Shown: piece after piece, positions 1 to 9,842 of the stretch
How positions within the stretch are numbered: position 1 is the first letter of the stretch
Layout: every line of letters begins with the position of its first letter
NCBI GenBank assembly: GCA_020849475.1
Contig: JADLGE010000029.1
Span: forward strand, 1 to 63,007
DNA: 63,007 nt
Direction: 5' to 3'
Origin: Gammaproteobacteria bacterium
Lineage (GTDB): Bacteria > Pseudomonadota > Gammaproteobacteria > Ga0077536
The notes under the pieces: model-generated
Told to the model about the DNA's origin: nothing
Databases searched by the model: none
What the model saw: the letters and a program-made list of their open reading frames with translations, nothing else
Position numbers and translations under genes: made by a program

Positions 1-1091
1 GGATCCGGGAAACGCACTTCGATACGACGCGCCTTCGGGCTGAACACCCATGGGATACGCCCCGACGCCGAACGGTTACGCGAAGAATAGGCCAGGAACA
101 CCGGCGCTTCGAAGCCCGGCACCAGGCGCTTGTAGCTGTTGGTGCCCGGATTGGTGAATGCGTTGATGGCCTTGGCATGCTTGATGATGCCGCCGATGTA
201 GTACAGCGCGATATCGGACAGGCCGCCGTAACCGTCGCCGGCGAACAGGTTCTTGCCGTCCTTCGCCAGCGACTGATGCACGTGCATGCCGCTGCCGTTG
301 TCACCGACCAGCGGCTTGGGCATGAAGGTCGCGGTCTTGCCGTAGCCGTGGGCCACGTTATGCACGACGTACTTCAGGATCTGGGTCTGGTCGGCGCGCT
401 TGACCAGGGTGTCGAAACGCGTGCCGATTTCGCACTGGCCGGCGGTCGCCACTTCGTGGTGATGCACTTCGACCGGCACGCCCATCTGCTCGAGCACGAG
501 ACACATGGTGGAGCGGATATCCTGCAGGGAATCGATCGGCGGCACCGGAAAGTAGCCACCCTTCACACCCGGACGATGGCCGATGTTGCCGTCGTCGAAC
601 ACCTTGGCGGAGTTCCACGAGCTTTCGTCGGAATCGATGTGGAAGAACGAGCCCTTCATTTCCACGCCCCAGCGGACGTCGTCGAAAATGAAGAATTCGG
701 GTTCCGGTCCGAAGTAAGCGGTATCGCCCACACCGGACGCCTTGAGATACGCCTCGGCGCGCTTGGCGACCGAACGCGGGCAGCGGATGTAGCCTTCGCC
801 GGTCGCGGGCTCGACCACGTCACAGCGGATGATCAGGGTCTTCTCTTCAAAAAAGGGATCCATGACGGCGGTGGACGCGTCCGGCATGAGAATCATGTCC
901 GATTCGTTGATGCCCTTCCAACCGGCGATGGACGAGCCATCGAACATCTTGCCTTCTTCGAAGAACTCGTCGTTGCATTCGCGCGAAGGTACGGTGAGAT
1001 GCTGCTCCTTGCCCTTGGTATCCGTGAAACGGATATCGACGAATTTGACTTCCTCGTCCTTGATCGTTTGTAGAATGCTCTCGACTGACAT
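1..1091 (-). CDS. glnA: Glutamine synthetase type I, C-terminus cut by window edge
   Basis: ATP-dependent condensation of glutamate and ammonia to glutamine in the cytoplasm. The reading frame runs from ATG at 1091 off the left edge, giving about 363 of the usual 469 residues. It starts [20 protein letters not shown]. Visible family motifs are [33 protein letters not shown] and [13 protein letters not shown], so the metal and substrate ligands in this part are intact. The adenylylation tyrosine region lies outside the window. A GGAGG ribosome site lies just upstream of the ATG. It has its own control region (sigma54 and NtrC-like sites upstream), so it is probably not simply read through from lysA. 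Confidence 0.97.
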   Translation of the reverse strand, partial: MSVESILQTIKDEEVKFVDIRFTDTKGKEQHLTVPSRECNDEFFEEGKMFDGSSIAGWKGINESDMILMPDASTAVMDPFFEEKTLIIRCDVVEPATGEGYIRCPRSVAKRAEAYLKASGVGDTAYFGPEPEFFIFDDVRWGVEMKGSFFHIDSDESSWNSAKVFDDGNIGHRPGVKGGYFPVPPIDSLQDIRSTMCLVLEQMGVPVEVHHHEVATAGQCEIGTRFDTLVKRADQTQILKYVVHNVAHGYGKTATFMPKPLVGDNGSGMHVHQSLAKDGKNLFAGDGYGGLSDIALYYIGGIIKHAKAINAFTNPGTNSYKRLVPGFEAPVFLAYSSRNRSASGRIPWVFSPKARRIEVRFPD

Positions 1092-1213
1092 GGGGTATTC
1101 CTCCAACCATCCACTTCCAGAAATAAAAATTAGGCCTTGCGTAAAAATTCGCTGCAGAAAGCATGCTCGATCATGGAACAGGTGCTCGGTCTGCCGTCCG
1201 TGCGCCAAATGCG

Positions 1214-1229
1214 AGCACATTGTGTGCCA
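1214..1229 (-). promoter_or_regulatory. Sigma54 (-24/-12) promoter of glnA
   Basis: On the minus strand the site reads TGGCACACAATGTGCT, against the consensus TGGCAC-N5-TTGC. The GG and GC doublets are separated by exactly ten bases, which is the diagnostic RpoN spacing. The only core mismatch is G for the first T of the -12 element. The predicted start near 1203 gives a leader of about 110 nt before glnA. Sigma54 control of glnA is established in enteric bacteria and pseudomonads; its use here is inferred. Confidence 0.7.
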
Positions 1230-1308
1230 ATGCTAAGCCATTGAATCTTCGAAAACTAGCAAAGAATTCAGCCGCTTGCGCACCAAAACGAGACGCCTCG
1301 GCCGCGAC

Positions 1309-1327
1309 TTGCACCAAAATCGCGCAA
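1309..1327 (-). promoter_or_regulatory. Probable NtrC-binding dyad upstream of glnA
   Basis: On the minus strand the 19-mer is TTGCGCGATTTTGGTGCAA, with TTGC and GCAA ends and the TTGGTGCAA half found in classical NtrC sites. It lies about 110 bp upstream of the predicted glnA start, an enhancer-like position. A second half-site (GCACC on the plus strand, near 1276-1285) lies 31 bp closer to the promoter, about three helical turns, like the paired sites in front of enterobacterial glnA. The site abuts the lysA stop codon. Confidence 0.55.
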
Positions 1328-1328
1328 A

Positions 1329-2576
1329 TCAAGGAATCAGGTGGTTCCGTTCGTTGGCCATGAGGTCGGCAAGCGACTCACGCGCGCGAATGACGGTGAA
1401 CGTATCGCCATCGACCAGCACCTCCGGCGGGCGAGGCCGGGCATTGTAATTAGAAGTCATGGCGAAGCCGTAAGCGCCAGCATCGAGGATGGCGAGCACG
1501 CAACCGGGCCTGGCCGGCAAATCGCGGCCGCGGGCCAGCCAGTCGCCACTTTCGCATACCGGCCCCACCACATCACAGTGCACGAGCGCGCCGCCGTCGG
1601 CGGCTGTCTCCAGCGGAACCACACCGTGCCACGCCTCGTAGAGCGCGGGCCGCATCAGGTCGTTCATCGCCGCATCGACAATCGCAAAGGTCTTGACCGG
1701 GGTCTGCTTGAGATACTCGACGGTGGTCAGCAAGGTCCCCGCCGCGCCAATCAATGACCGACCAGGCTCCATCATTACGCCATAACGGGCAGGTACCCGC
1801 TCACACACTGCCGCCACCAGTTTCGCAATCGGCGGCGGAGTTTCGTCCTGGTAGCTGATGCCGAGGCCGCCACCGACATCGATATGTTCCAACTCGATGC
1901 CTTCGGCGCGGAGACTCTCCGCCAGCGTCACGACCTGACTGACGGCGTCCAGCACCGGCTCGATATCGGTGAGTTGCGAGCCGATATGGCTGGCGATACC
2001 CGCCGCACGCAGCAACGGATGCGCAGCGATGATTCGATACAGATCGGCCGCTTCTTCGAGCGGCACACCAAACTTGTTTTCCTTGAGCCCCGTCGAAATA
2101 TACGGATGGGTCTTGGGGTCGACATCGGGGTTGACGCGCAATGCCAGGTTGACCGGCATCCTGAGTTCACTTGCGACCTCGCCGATGCGGTCAAGCTCGC
2201 CGCGCGATTCGATGTTGATGCAGGACACCCCGACGCTGACCGCGCGTACCAATTCCGCACGGGATTTGCCGACGCCCGAGAAGACCACGTCCGCGGCACT
2301 CGCGCCTGCCGCCAGCACGCGCTCGAGTTCGCCCCCCGATACGATGTCAAAGCCCGAACCGAGATGCTTCAGGATGCGCAGGATGGAAAGGTTGTCATTG
2401 GCCGTCACCGCGTAGTGCACACGGTGGCGGCGCGTACCGAAAGCCGTATCGTACGCGCGCCAATTGGCTTCGAGCTGTTGCCGTGAATAGACATAGCAAG
2501 GCGTGCCGAACGCCGTCGCTATGCGTCGCAGATCGACGCCATCGACATGCAAAACCCCGTCGCGATAACCACGCAT
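1329..2576 (-). CDS. lysA: Diaminopimelate decarboxylase, PLP lysine replaced by Thr
   Basis: PLP-dependent fold-III decarboxylase that converts meso-diaminopimelate to lysine, the last step of the pathway. Length (415 aa from ATG 2576; a TTG at 2585 is the alternative) and motifs fit the family: GGGLGISY, EPGRS, CESGD and the terminal NYNARPRPPEV. The anomaly is the cofactor motif, which reads HYAVTANDN. The family has K where this T stands, and the codon at 2403-2405 is ACG instead of AAG. That lysine forms the Schiff base with PLP, so the protein as written should be inactive unless this is a sequence error. It lies downstream of lptM, as in pseudomonads. Confidence 0.95.
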   Translation of the reverse strand: MRGYRDGVLHVDGVDLRRIATAFGTPCYVYSRQQLEANWRAYDTAFGTRRHRVHYAVTANDNLSILRILKHLGSGFDIVSGGELERVLAAGASAADVVFSGVGKSRAELVRAVSVGVSCINIESRGELDRIGEVASELRMPVNLALRVNPDVDPKTHPYISTGLKENKFGVPLEEAADLYRIIAAHPLLRAAGIASHIGSQLTDIEPVLDAVSQVVTLAESLRAEGIELEHIDVGGGLGISYQDETPPPIAKLVAAVCERVPARYGVMMEPGRSLIGAAGTLLTTVEYLKQTPVKTFAIVDAAMNDLMRPALYEAWHGVVPLETAADGGALVHCDVVGPVCESGDWLARGRDLPARPGCVLAILDAGAYGFAMTSNYNARPRPPEVLVDGDTFTVIRARESLADLMANERNHLIP

Positions 2577-2604
2577 ACTGCTCAAGCGCCCCTGATGATT
2601 CTGT

Positions 2605-2721
2605 TCAGCGAGTGACGAAGTCTTGTTTCTTGTCCGTACCGTCAGGCAGGTAGAGGTCGCCCTTCTGTCCGCAACCCGACAGGAGGCACAGCAACATGGC
2701 CGTCAAAACAATCCTGCTCAT
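2605..2721 (-). CDS. lptM: Small lipoprotein LptM (YifL/LppL family)
   Basis: A 38-residue lipoprotein starting [20 protein letters not shown]. It has a short signal sequence, a lipobox (LLSGC) and the family signature [13 protein letters not shown]. LptM is known to associate with the LptD-LptE translocon and assist its oxidative maturation. The gene sits 28 bp ahead of lysA on the same strand, a neighbourhood seen in many gammaproteobacteria. A longer in-frame extension to 2988 has no lipoprotein-like N-terminus and was not used. Confidence 0.85.
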   Translation of the reverse strand: MSRIVLTAMLLCLLSGCGQKGDLYLPDGTDKKQDFVTR

Positions 2722-3095
2722 CAGCGTCCCCGTTTTCTCGACTTCATGATGGCCGTGCCGGGCGCAGGCCACGCGTACTCTCATGTGTGACTGCGTTGGC
2801 CCTGTTGCTGCGACTCGGTGGCCGCGAATCGCACATTGTAGCGACAGGTGTGGGCATGGGCGAGAATCCGCATCGCACGCCAGACGGTTCAAGTTCGGCC
2901 GAATCATGCCGCCATGGCCAGTTGTGTGCCTGGCTGGCAAGGCTGGCGGAGCGGCCCGGCAAGCGCCCCGCACCGCCCGTTGCTGCAACGCGCACGCCCC
3001 CGCGACACCCCGTCACGAGACCGGTAGTCAGCTTGCAATCGGGCTTAGGATTGTTCAAAAATGAAGTTCTTACCACTCCACAAACTCCATCACCC
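2722..3095. other. Intergenic region between lptM and trxA
   Basis: A 374-bp divergent intergenic stretch that must hold promoters for lptM-lysA and for trxA. Several frames are open across it, but none has a ribosome site or recognisable protein. I see no convincing RNA gene. Confidence 0.5.
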
Positions 3096-3422
3096 ATGAG
3101 CGAACAAATGATCCACGTTACCGATGATTCCTTCGATTCGGACGTTCTCAAATCCGACAAGCCGGTGCTCGTCGATTACTGGGCCGAGTGGTGCGGACCC
3201 TGCAAAATGATCGCACCGATTCTCGAAGAGGTTTCTTCGGAATACTCCGAGCGCGTCAAGATTGCCAAGCTCGATGTCGATCACAACCAGGCAACCTCGA
3301 TGAAATACGGTATCCGCGGTATCCCGACCTTGATGCTGTTCAAGGAAGGCAACATCGTTGCAACCCACGTCGGGGCGCTGACCAAGTCGCAGCTGACGGC
3401 CTTCATCGACAGCAACGTCTGA
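3096..3422 (+). CDS. trxA: Thioredoxin 1
   Basis: Cytoplasmic thiol-disulfide oxidoreductase of 108 aa, the usual length. The redox motif WCGPC has its cysteines at residues 33 and 36, and the cis-proline motif GIPTLM is present. The start [13 protein letters not shown] matches the family, so a longer in-frame extension upstream was rejected. The gene precedes rho, as in E. coli. Confidence 0.97.
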   Translation: MSEQMIHVTDDSFDSDVLKSDKPVLVDYWAEWCGPCKMIAPILEEVSSEYSERVKIAKLDVDHNQATSMKYGIRGIPTLMLFKEGNIVATHVGALTKSQLTAFIDSNV

Positions 3423-3632
3423 CACTATCGGGTAGCTGCGCCACAGGCCCGGCGCAGGTACTTGGGATTTGCCCGCGATAGGTAGACGACACCCATTGAG
3501 CGTGCTATTTTCCTGACTACGGATCTTGGCGGCCTGCCCTGATCCGACCTCCACTGAATCATTTTCTTTTGGCACCTCATCGCGCCGCGCGCATGCGTCA
3601 CGCGATTCAATCCCACACGCGACTCTTAAACG

Positions 3633-4889
<1,257 letters not shown>

Positions 4890-4903
4890 CGAGAACCGTT
4901 CAA

Positions 4904-4931
4904 GCATGTGCCGGGCGCGCCCGGCACATGC
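4904..4931. terminator. Perfect 28-bp palindrome between convergent rho and hinT
   Basis: Self-complementary sequence beginning GCATGTGCCGGGCG and mirrored exactly, 15 bp after the rho stop and 61 bp beyond the hinT stop. It could act as a bidirectional terminator or RNA-stabilising hairpin. There is no clear T-tract on either strand, so classical intrinsic termination is uncertain. Confidence 0.55.
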
Positions 4932-4991
4932 GCAATCCCCTGCCCCTCAGGCGTTCACGCCGCTCTCGAATCAAACCACCGAATCAAACAA

Positions 4992-5336
4992 TCAGCCTGG
5001 CGGCCAGCTGAAACGTCGGCCGCCCAGCACGTGCAAATGGAGATGGAAGACTGACTGCCCGACCGCGGCGCCATTATTGATGGCAACCCGGAACGCGTCT
5101 CCGTAACCTTGGCTGGCGGCTATGGTGGCCGATGTCACCAGCAAATGCCCAAGCAGCGCGTTGTCCGCCGGTGTCGCATCCGACAGCATCGGCATGGGCT
5201 TCTTCGGACAGACCAGGATATGCATTGGCGCCTGCGGGTTGATGTCGCGAAAGGCAATACACTGGTCATCTTCGAAGACGATGTCGGCCGGAATCTCGCG
5301 CGCGATGATTTTCTCGAACAGCGTTTTATCGCTCAT
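4992..5336 (-). CDS. hinT: HIT-family purine nucleoside phosphoramidase HinT
   Basis: A 114-aa histidine-triad protein that hydrolyses adenosine phosphoramidates and acyl-AMP conjugates. The active-site motif SVFHLHLHVLGG has histidines at residues 98, 100 and 102. The N-terminal HIT helices and the PKKP loop match the family. It is last in the minus-strand group tesA-nudix-hinT, with a 36-bp gap to the nudix gene. Confidence 0.93.
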   Translation of the reverse strand: MSDKTLFEKIIAREIPADIVFEDDQCIAFRDINPQAPMHILVCPKKPMPMLSDATPADNALLGHLLVTSATIAASQGYGDAFRVAINNGAAVGQSVFHLHLHVLGGRRFSWPPG

Positions 5337-5372
5337 ATCATTTCCTGGGCTATCGGTTCGGCGGCTAAGGTT

Positions 5373-5954
5373 TCAGGTTTCGGTAACGACACGACGCGGC
5401 ACCATCACCGAGTGATGTCCTTCACGCACGATATCGCCGAAGTGCAACTCGTATCGGCCGCGCGCACGGTCTTCAAAATAGTAACGCAGGGTGTGGGTGA
5501 TGGTCGGAAACGCCAGCTCTGTCCACGGGATCTCGTGCTCATGGTAGAGCTTGCATTCGAGACTCTCGGTGCCCGGCGCGAATTCCAGCACGGGAAGATG
5601 GGCGCGGAACATCATGTAGATCTGATTGATCTGCGGCAGGTTGAACACCGCATAAAGTTCTTGGACCTCGACCCGCGAACAGGCTTCTTCCCAGGTTTCA
5701 CGTGCGGCGGCTTCAGCCGTCGTCTCGCCGTTTTCCATGAATCCCGCCGGCAGGGTCCACCATCCATAACGCGGCTCGATGGCGCGCTTGCACAACAGGA
5801 TCTGCTCGCCCCAGACCGGGATGCAGCCGGCCACAATCTTGGGGTTCTCATAGAAGATTTCGCCGCATGAATCGCAGATGTGCCGGGGACGGTTGTCGCC
5901 ATCGGGCACTCGCCACACCATCTGCTTGGAACCGCATCGACTGCAGAAATTCAC
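5373..5954 (-). CDS. Nudix hydrolase with N-terminal zinc ribbon
   Basis: A 193-aa Nudix hydrolase. The N-terminus begins NFCSRCGSK and is followed by HICDSCGE, giving two CxxC pairs that form a zinc ribbon as in NudC-like and related gammaproteobacterial Nudix proteins. The Nudix box runs from GFMENGE to RETWEEAC, with both catalytic glutamates. I chose the GTG at 5954 because it overlaps the tesA stop (GTGA), suggesting translational coupling, and places the zinc ribbon at the N-terminus. Substrate unknown; NADH-type or nucleoside diphosphate derivatives are likely. Confidence 0.88.
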   Translation of the reverse strand: MNFCSRCGSKQMVWRVPDGDNRPRHICDSCGEIFYENPKIVAGCIPVWGEQILLCKRAIEPRYGWWTLPAGFMENGETTAEAAARETWEEACSRVEVQELYAVFNLPQINQIYMMFRAHLPVLEFAPGTESLECKLYHEHEIPWTELAFPTITHTLRYYFEDRARGRYELHFGDIVREGHHSVMVPRRVVTET

Positions 5955-6616
5955 GGATTTTCTTTCCTGTGCTTGACGACATCCATGGCATTGACGAGCG
6001 CTGGCCACAGCGTGGTCAGGATGCGCGGCTCCATGGCAGCCACCGGATGCAGGCCGTCCGCCTGAAACGCGCTGGCATCGGCGGCAAAGCCTTCCAGCAG
6101 AAAAGGGCCGGGTACCACATCAGGGCGGGCGAAAAATTCGCCGAACACGGCCTCGAAGCTGGCAGTGTATTGCGGGCCGTAATTGGGTGGAACTCGTACC
6201 TGTAATAAAACCGGCACGGCGTGTGCGGCCAGCGCCGCCTCCAGCATGCTCGCAAGATTTTTGCGCACCTCCGCTGCCGGCAAGCCACGCAGGCCGTCGT
6301 TGGCGCCGAGAGCCACCACCACGATCGCGGGTTGATGCTCTGTGAGCAGCGCCGGCAACCGGCGCCCACCACCAACGGTGGTCTCGCCACTGATGCTGGC
6401 GTTGACGACTCGATACGGATAGCCTTCTAGCCGGAGACGTGAGTCCAACAAGCTTGGCCACGCTTGCGCCAAGTCAATGCCATAGCCTGCGCTCAGGCTG
6501 TCACCGAGGACGAGAATGGGGCGCCGCGCGCCATCGTCGGCTGCGCGGCTCGGCCCGGCCACCAGCATGCACAACGCCAAGCACAGCAGAGCCGACCACG
6601 CCGCAGGCCCAGTCAT
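5951..6616 (-). CDS. tesA: Arylesterase / acyl-CoA thioesterase I (TesA-like, SGNH hydrolase)
   Basis: Periplasmic multifunctional esterase of the SGNH/GDSL family, about 221 aa. A signal peptide (from MTGPAAWSALL to PSRAAD) precedes block I GDSLSAGYG with the catalytic Ser. Block II has the oxyanion Gly in NASISGETT, block III is LGANDG, and block V DGLHP carries the Asp-His pair. It is divergent to ybbA, as in E. coli. ATG 6616 is chosen for the compact signal peptide; an ATG at 6646 is possible. Either start overlaps the ybbA N-terminus on the opposite strand. Confidence 0.93.
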   Translation of the reverse strand: MTGPAAWSALLCLALCMLVAGPSRAADDGARRPILVLGDSLSAGYGIDLAQAWPSLLDSRLRLEGYPYRVVNASISGETTVGGGRRLPALLTEHQPAIVVVALGANDGLRGLPAAEVRKNLASMLEAALAAHAVPVLLQVRVPPNYGPQYTASFEAVFGEFFARPDVVPGPFLLEGFAADASAFQADGLHPVAAMEPRILTTLWPALVNAMDVVKHRKENP

Positions 6617-7271
6617 ACGCGCGCGGCAGTTGAGTCGGGAAGTCATCGGTCCGCAGGGTGCGATACGCATACTCGATGATATCAATTTTAGCCTCAACGC
6701 TCGCGAAAGAGTGGCGATCACTGGGGTGTCCGGCTCGGGCAAGTCGACCTTGCTCGGGCTGCTGGCCGGTCTTGATACACCCAGCCATGGGGATGTCGAA
6801 ATCCTCGGCCACTCCCTGGCCGCATTGGACGAGGATCAGCGCGCGGAACTGCGCCGCGATCACATCGGTTTCGTGTTTCAGGCCTTTCATCTGGTGGCGA
6901 GCTTTTCGGCGCTGGAAAACGTCATGCTGCCCTTGGAGTTGAAGGGTGACCACGACGCCCGGCAGCGCGCACGTGCCATGCTTGCGCGCGTTGGCCTTCA
7001 AGACCGTCTTGAACATTTTCCGCGCCAGCTGTCGGGTGGCGAGCAACAACGTGTGGCGCTGGCGCGCGCCTTTTGCACCGCCCCCGCCATCCTGTTCGCC
7101 GACGAACCGACCGGCAATCTCGACGCCGCCAATGCCGCGGCCGTCACCGAACTGCTGTTTGGTTTGAACGCCGAGAGCGGCACCACGCTCGTCATCGTTA
7201 CCCACGACCCGGCGCTCGCGGCGAGTTGCGAGCGGCGTCTGGCGCTGGCCGGCGGTCGCCTGCTTGAGTGA
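6567..7271 (+). CDS. ybbA: ABC transporter ATP-binding protein YbbA (LolD-like)
   Basis: ATPase of a MacB/Lol-type ABC complex, 234 aa from ATG 6567. Walker A GVSGSGKST, signature LSGGEQQRVALA, Walker B ILFADEPTGNLD and the H-loop VTHD are all present and intact. It is followed immediately, with an 8-bp overlap, by its permease. The gene pair next to tesA matches the E. coli tesA/ybbA-ybbP locus. The actual transported molecule is not established for this family. Confidence 0.92.
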   Translation: MHNAKHSRADHAAGPVIRARQLSREVIGPQGAIRILDDINFSLNARERVAITGVSGSGKSTLLGLLAGLDTPSHGDVEILGHSLAALDEDQRAELRRDHIGFVFQAFHLVASFSALENVMLPLELKGDHDARQRARAMLARVGLQDRLEHFPRQLSGGEQQRVALARAFCTAPAILFADEPTGNLDAANAAAVTELLFGLNAESGTTLVIVTHDPALAASCERRLALAGGRLLE

Positions 7272-9768
7272 TTCGGGTTTGAGCGCGCTGCCGCTGTGGC
7301 GCCTGGCGTGGCGCCTGCTGTGCCGCGATCTCGCCAGCGGTCGTCTCGCCGTGATGCTGGCGGCGACCGTCATCGCGGTGGCAAGCACCGTCGCCGTCAG
7401 TCTGCTGGTGACGCGTGTCGACCGCGCGCTGGTGGCCGAATCCAGCGCCTTGCTGGCAGCCGACCTTGCGCTTTTGAGCAGCGCCCCACCGCCGGAAAAA
7501 TATGTAAGCGACGCCACTGCGCTCGGCCTCGAACATGCGCGCGTGGCGGCCATGCGCAGCGTGGTGGGCAAAGGCGAACAGTTGCAGTTGGTACAGTTGA
7601 AGGCGGTCGACGACGCCTATCCCTTGCGCGGGCAATTGTTGATTGCCGATGCCAGCGACGCGCCACCGCAGGCGGTCGCCCACGGCCCGGCGCGCGGCGA
7701 AGCATGGGCCGAGGCCAAGCTCACGGGCCTGCTGCAACTCAAGCTCGGCGATACGCTGACGGTCGGCAGCGCCCGCCTGCGCCTGTCGCGCATCCTGGTG
7801 CTGGAACCCGATCGGGGCAGCGATCTGTTTTCCATCGCGCCGCGGGTGCTCATGCACTATGCGGACCTCGCCGCCACCGGCCTCGTGGTGCCCGGCAGTC
7901 GCGTGAGTTACGCCACCCTGCTGGCGGGTCGCGCCGAGTCCATCAGTCAATATCGTGCGGCCCTGCACCTGCAGCGCGGCGACAGTGTGCAGGATCCGCG
8001 CAGCGCGCGACCCGAAATGCGCGCGGCCTTAAGCCAGGCCGAACGCTTCCTGAGTCTGGCCGCGTTTGCCGGCGTGATGCTGGCGACCATCGGTATCGCA
8101 TTGGCGGCGGCAGGCTATGCCGACATGCACGAAAGCACGGTGGCCATTCTCAAGACCCTGGGCCTGACGCGACGCGCCGTGGTGCTGCTGTTGTGCTGTG
8201 AGACGCTCTATCTCGCGCTTGCCGCAACACTGCTTGGCGATGGCATCGCGCTGTTGCTCGAACGGGTGCTGGTGCAACGCCTGGTGCCGGTCGCTGAATT
8301 CGCCGGCGGCGCGCCCTCGCCCTTCGCGCTCGCGCATGGCGCCTGGGTCGCGATAGTCGCGCTGTGTGGCTTTGCGATTCCCGCGCTGGCGCGCTTGAGC
8401 CGCCTGCCGGTGACCGCCATCCTGGCGCGTGACCGCGCCGGCCTGCCCGAAGCACGCGCATGGCGTGTGCTCGGCATGCTGCTGGCGTTCGCCGCGATTG
8501 CGCCCTGGCACAGCGGCAATCCTCGCCTGGTGCTGTACGCGCTGGCCGGCATGCTGGCCTCGGCCTTGGTGCTGGCGGCGGCTGGCTGGACGCTGGTGCG
8601 CGTGCTGGGCGGACTGCGCAGGCAGACGCGCATGAGTTGGCGTTTCGGCCTCGCCAGCGTGGCGCGTCGCGCGCGCCTGTCGGTGCTGCAGACCACCGCG
8701 ATTGGTTTGGGACTGGCGGTCATTCTGCTGCTCGGACTCGTGCGCAATGATTTATTTCGCCAGTGGACCGCGCACCTGCCGCCCGACGCGCCCAATCAAT
8801 TTCTGATCAACATCCAAAGCGATGAAGTCGACGCGCTGCGCGATTTTCTGCACGCGCATGCCAAGCTCACGGCGCATTTCTATCCCATGGTGCGCGGCCG
8901 CCTGACGGCCATCAACGGCGCGCCAGTCATTCTCGACAATTACACCGACCAGCGCGCGCGGCGCCTGGCCGATCGCGAATTCAATCTGTCGTCCGCCGAT
9001 TCCCTCAAACCCGACAACCGCATCGTCGCCGGCCGCTGGTGGACAGCGCAGGCCAGGTCGGAACTGTCGGTCGAGCAAGGCATCGCCGACACGCTGGGAC
9101 TCAAGCTCGGCGATGATTTGAGCTTCCTCGTGGCCGACCGCGAAGTGCACGGTCGCATCACCAGTCTGCGCAAGGTCGATTGGGAAAATTTCCAGGTCAA
9201 TTTCTTCGTCGTCACCACGCCCGACATGCTGGCCGCCGCGCCCGCCACCTACATCACCAGCTTTCGTCTCGACGGCGCCGAACCTGCGCTCATGGCAGAA
9301 CTTGTGGCTCGCTTTCCAAGCGTGACCGTGATCGATATCGACGCCTTGATGCGCCAAGTGCGGCAGGTCATGGATCGCGTCGCGCAGGCTTTGACCTGGG
9401 TGTTTGTGTGCGCCTTGGCGGCTGGCGGCCTGGTGCTCGCCGCGGCCGTGCAGGCGAGTCAGAAGGAACGGCTGAAAGACACTGTCCTGCTGCGCACGCT
9501 CGGCGCCTCGCGACATTTCGTACGCAGCGCGGTGCTGAGTGAATTCATTACCATCGGCATGGTGTCAGGCACCCTCGCGAGCGCCGGCGCGCTGCTCACC
9601 GCCGGCCTGCTCGCCGGCCAGGTGCTGGATATTCCCTACCGACCGGACTGGCGCATTCCCGTGGTCGGTATCGTGGTGGCGGTCGCCGCGCTGGCCTTGA
9701 TCGGTTGGCGCGTGGCGGAAAAAATTCTGCGCGAGCCGGTCGTGCATGGCCTGCGTGAATCACAGTGA
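7264..9768 (+). CDS. ybbP: ABC transporter permease YbbP (FtsX/MacB-like)
   Basis: Large inner-membrane permease, 834 aa, starting with TTG at 7264 inside the end of ybbA. An N-terminal transmembrane helix (residues about 22-45) and a periplasmic domain are followed by two FtsX-type transmembrane blocks, roughly residues 255-430 and 690-820, each with three to four hydrophobic helices. Translational overlap with ybbA implies stoichiometric production. It probably couples ATP hydrolysis to an envelope lipid or lipoprotein process; the substrate is unknown. Confidence 0.9.
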   Translation: MSDSGLSALPLWRLAWRLLCRDLASGRLAVMLAATVIAVASTVAVSLLVTRVDRALVAESSALLAADLALLSSAPPPEKYVSDATALGLEHARVAAMRSVVGKGEQLQLVQLKAVDDAYPLRGQLLIADASDAPPQAVAHGPARGEAWAEAKLTGLLQLKLGDTLTVGSARLRLSRILVLEPDRGSDLFSIAPRVLMHYADLAATGLVVPGSRVSYATLLAGRAESISQYRAALHLQRGDSVQDPRSARPEMRAALSQAERFLSLAAFAGVMLATIGIALAAAGYADMHESTVAILKTLGLTRRAVVLLLCCETLYLALAATLLGDGIALLLERVLVQRLVPVAEFAGGAPSPFALAHGAWVAIVALCGFAIPALARLSRLPVTAILARDRAGLPEARAWRVLGMLLAFAAIAPWHSGNPRLVLYALAGMLASALVLAAAGWTLVRVLGGLRRQTRMSWRFGLASVARRARLSVLQTTAIGLGLAVILLLGLVRNDLFRQWTAHLPPDAPNQFLINIQSDEVDALRDFLHAHAKLTAHFYPMVRGRLTAINGAPVILDNYTDQRARRLADREFNLSSADSLKPDNRIVAGRWWTAQARSELSVEQGIADTLGLKLGDDLSFLVADREVHGRITSLRKVDWENFQVNFFVVTTPDMLAAAPATYITSFRLDGAEPALMAELVARFPSVTVIDIDALMRQVRQVMDRVAQALTWVFVCALAAGGLVLAAAVQASQKERLKDTVLLRTLGASRHFVRSAVLSEFITIGMVSGTLASAGALLTAGLLAGQVLDIPYRPDWRIPVVGIVVAVAALALIGWRVAEKILREPVVHGLRESQ

Positions 9769-9842
9769 TGGACATGCACAGGCTTTCAGCCCGGCGCGCC
9801 ATGGTGTAGCGTCGCGCCCTTCGTCACAGAGAACCAGGATAC

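Noticed and set aside
177..1073. Long open frame on the plus strand across glnA
   Set aside because: It mirrors the high-GC codon pattern of glnA on the opposite strand and has no family similarity or ribosome site.
2605..2988. Longer version of LptM
   Set aside because: Upstream residues are Arg-rich and would bury the signal peptide; the 38-aa lipoprotein is complete on its own.
5373..6008. ATG start at 6008 for the Nudix gene
   Set aside because: It would overlap tesA by 58 bp; the GTG at 5954 overlaps the stop by 4 bp and begins right at the zinc ribbon.
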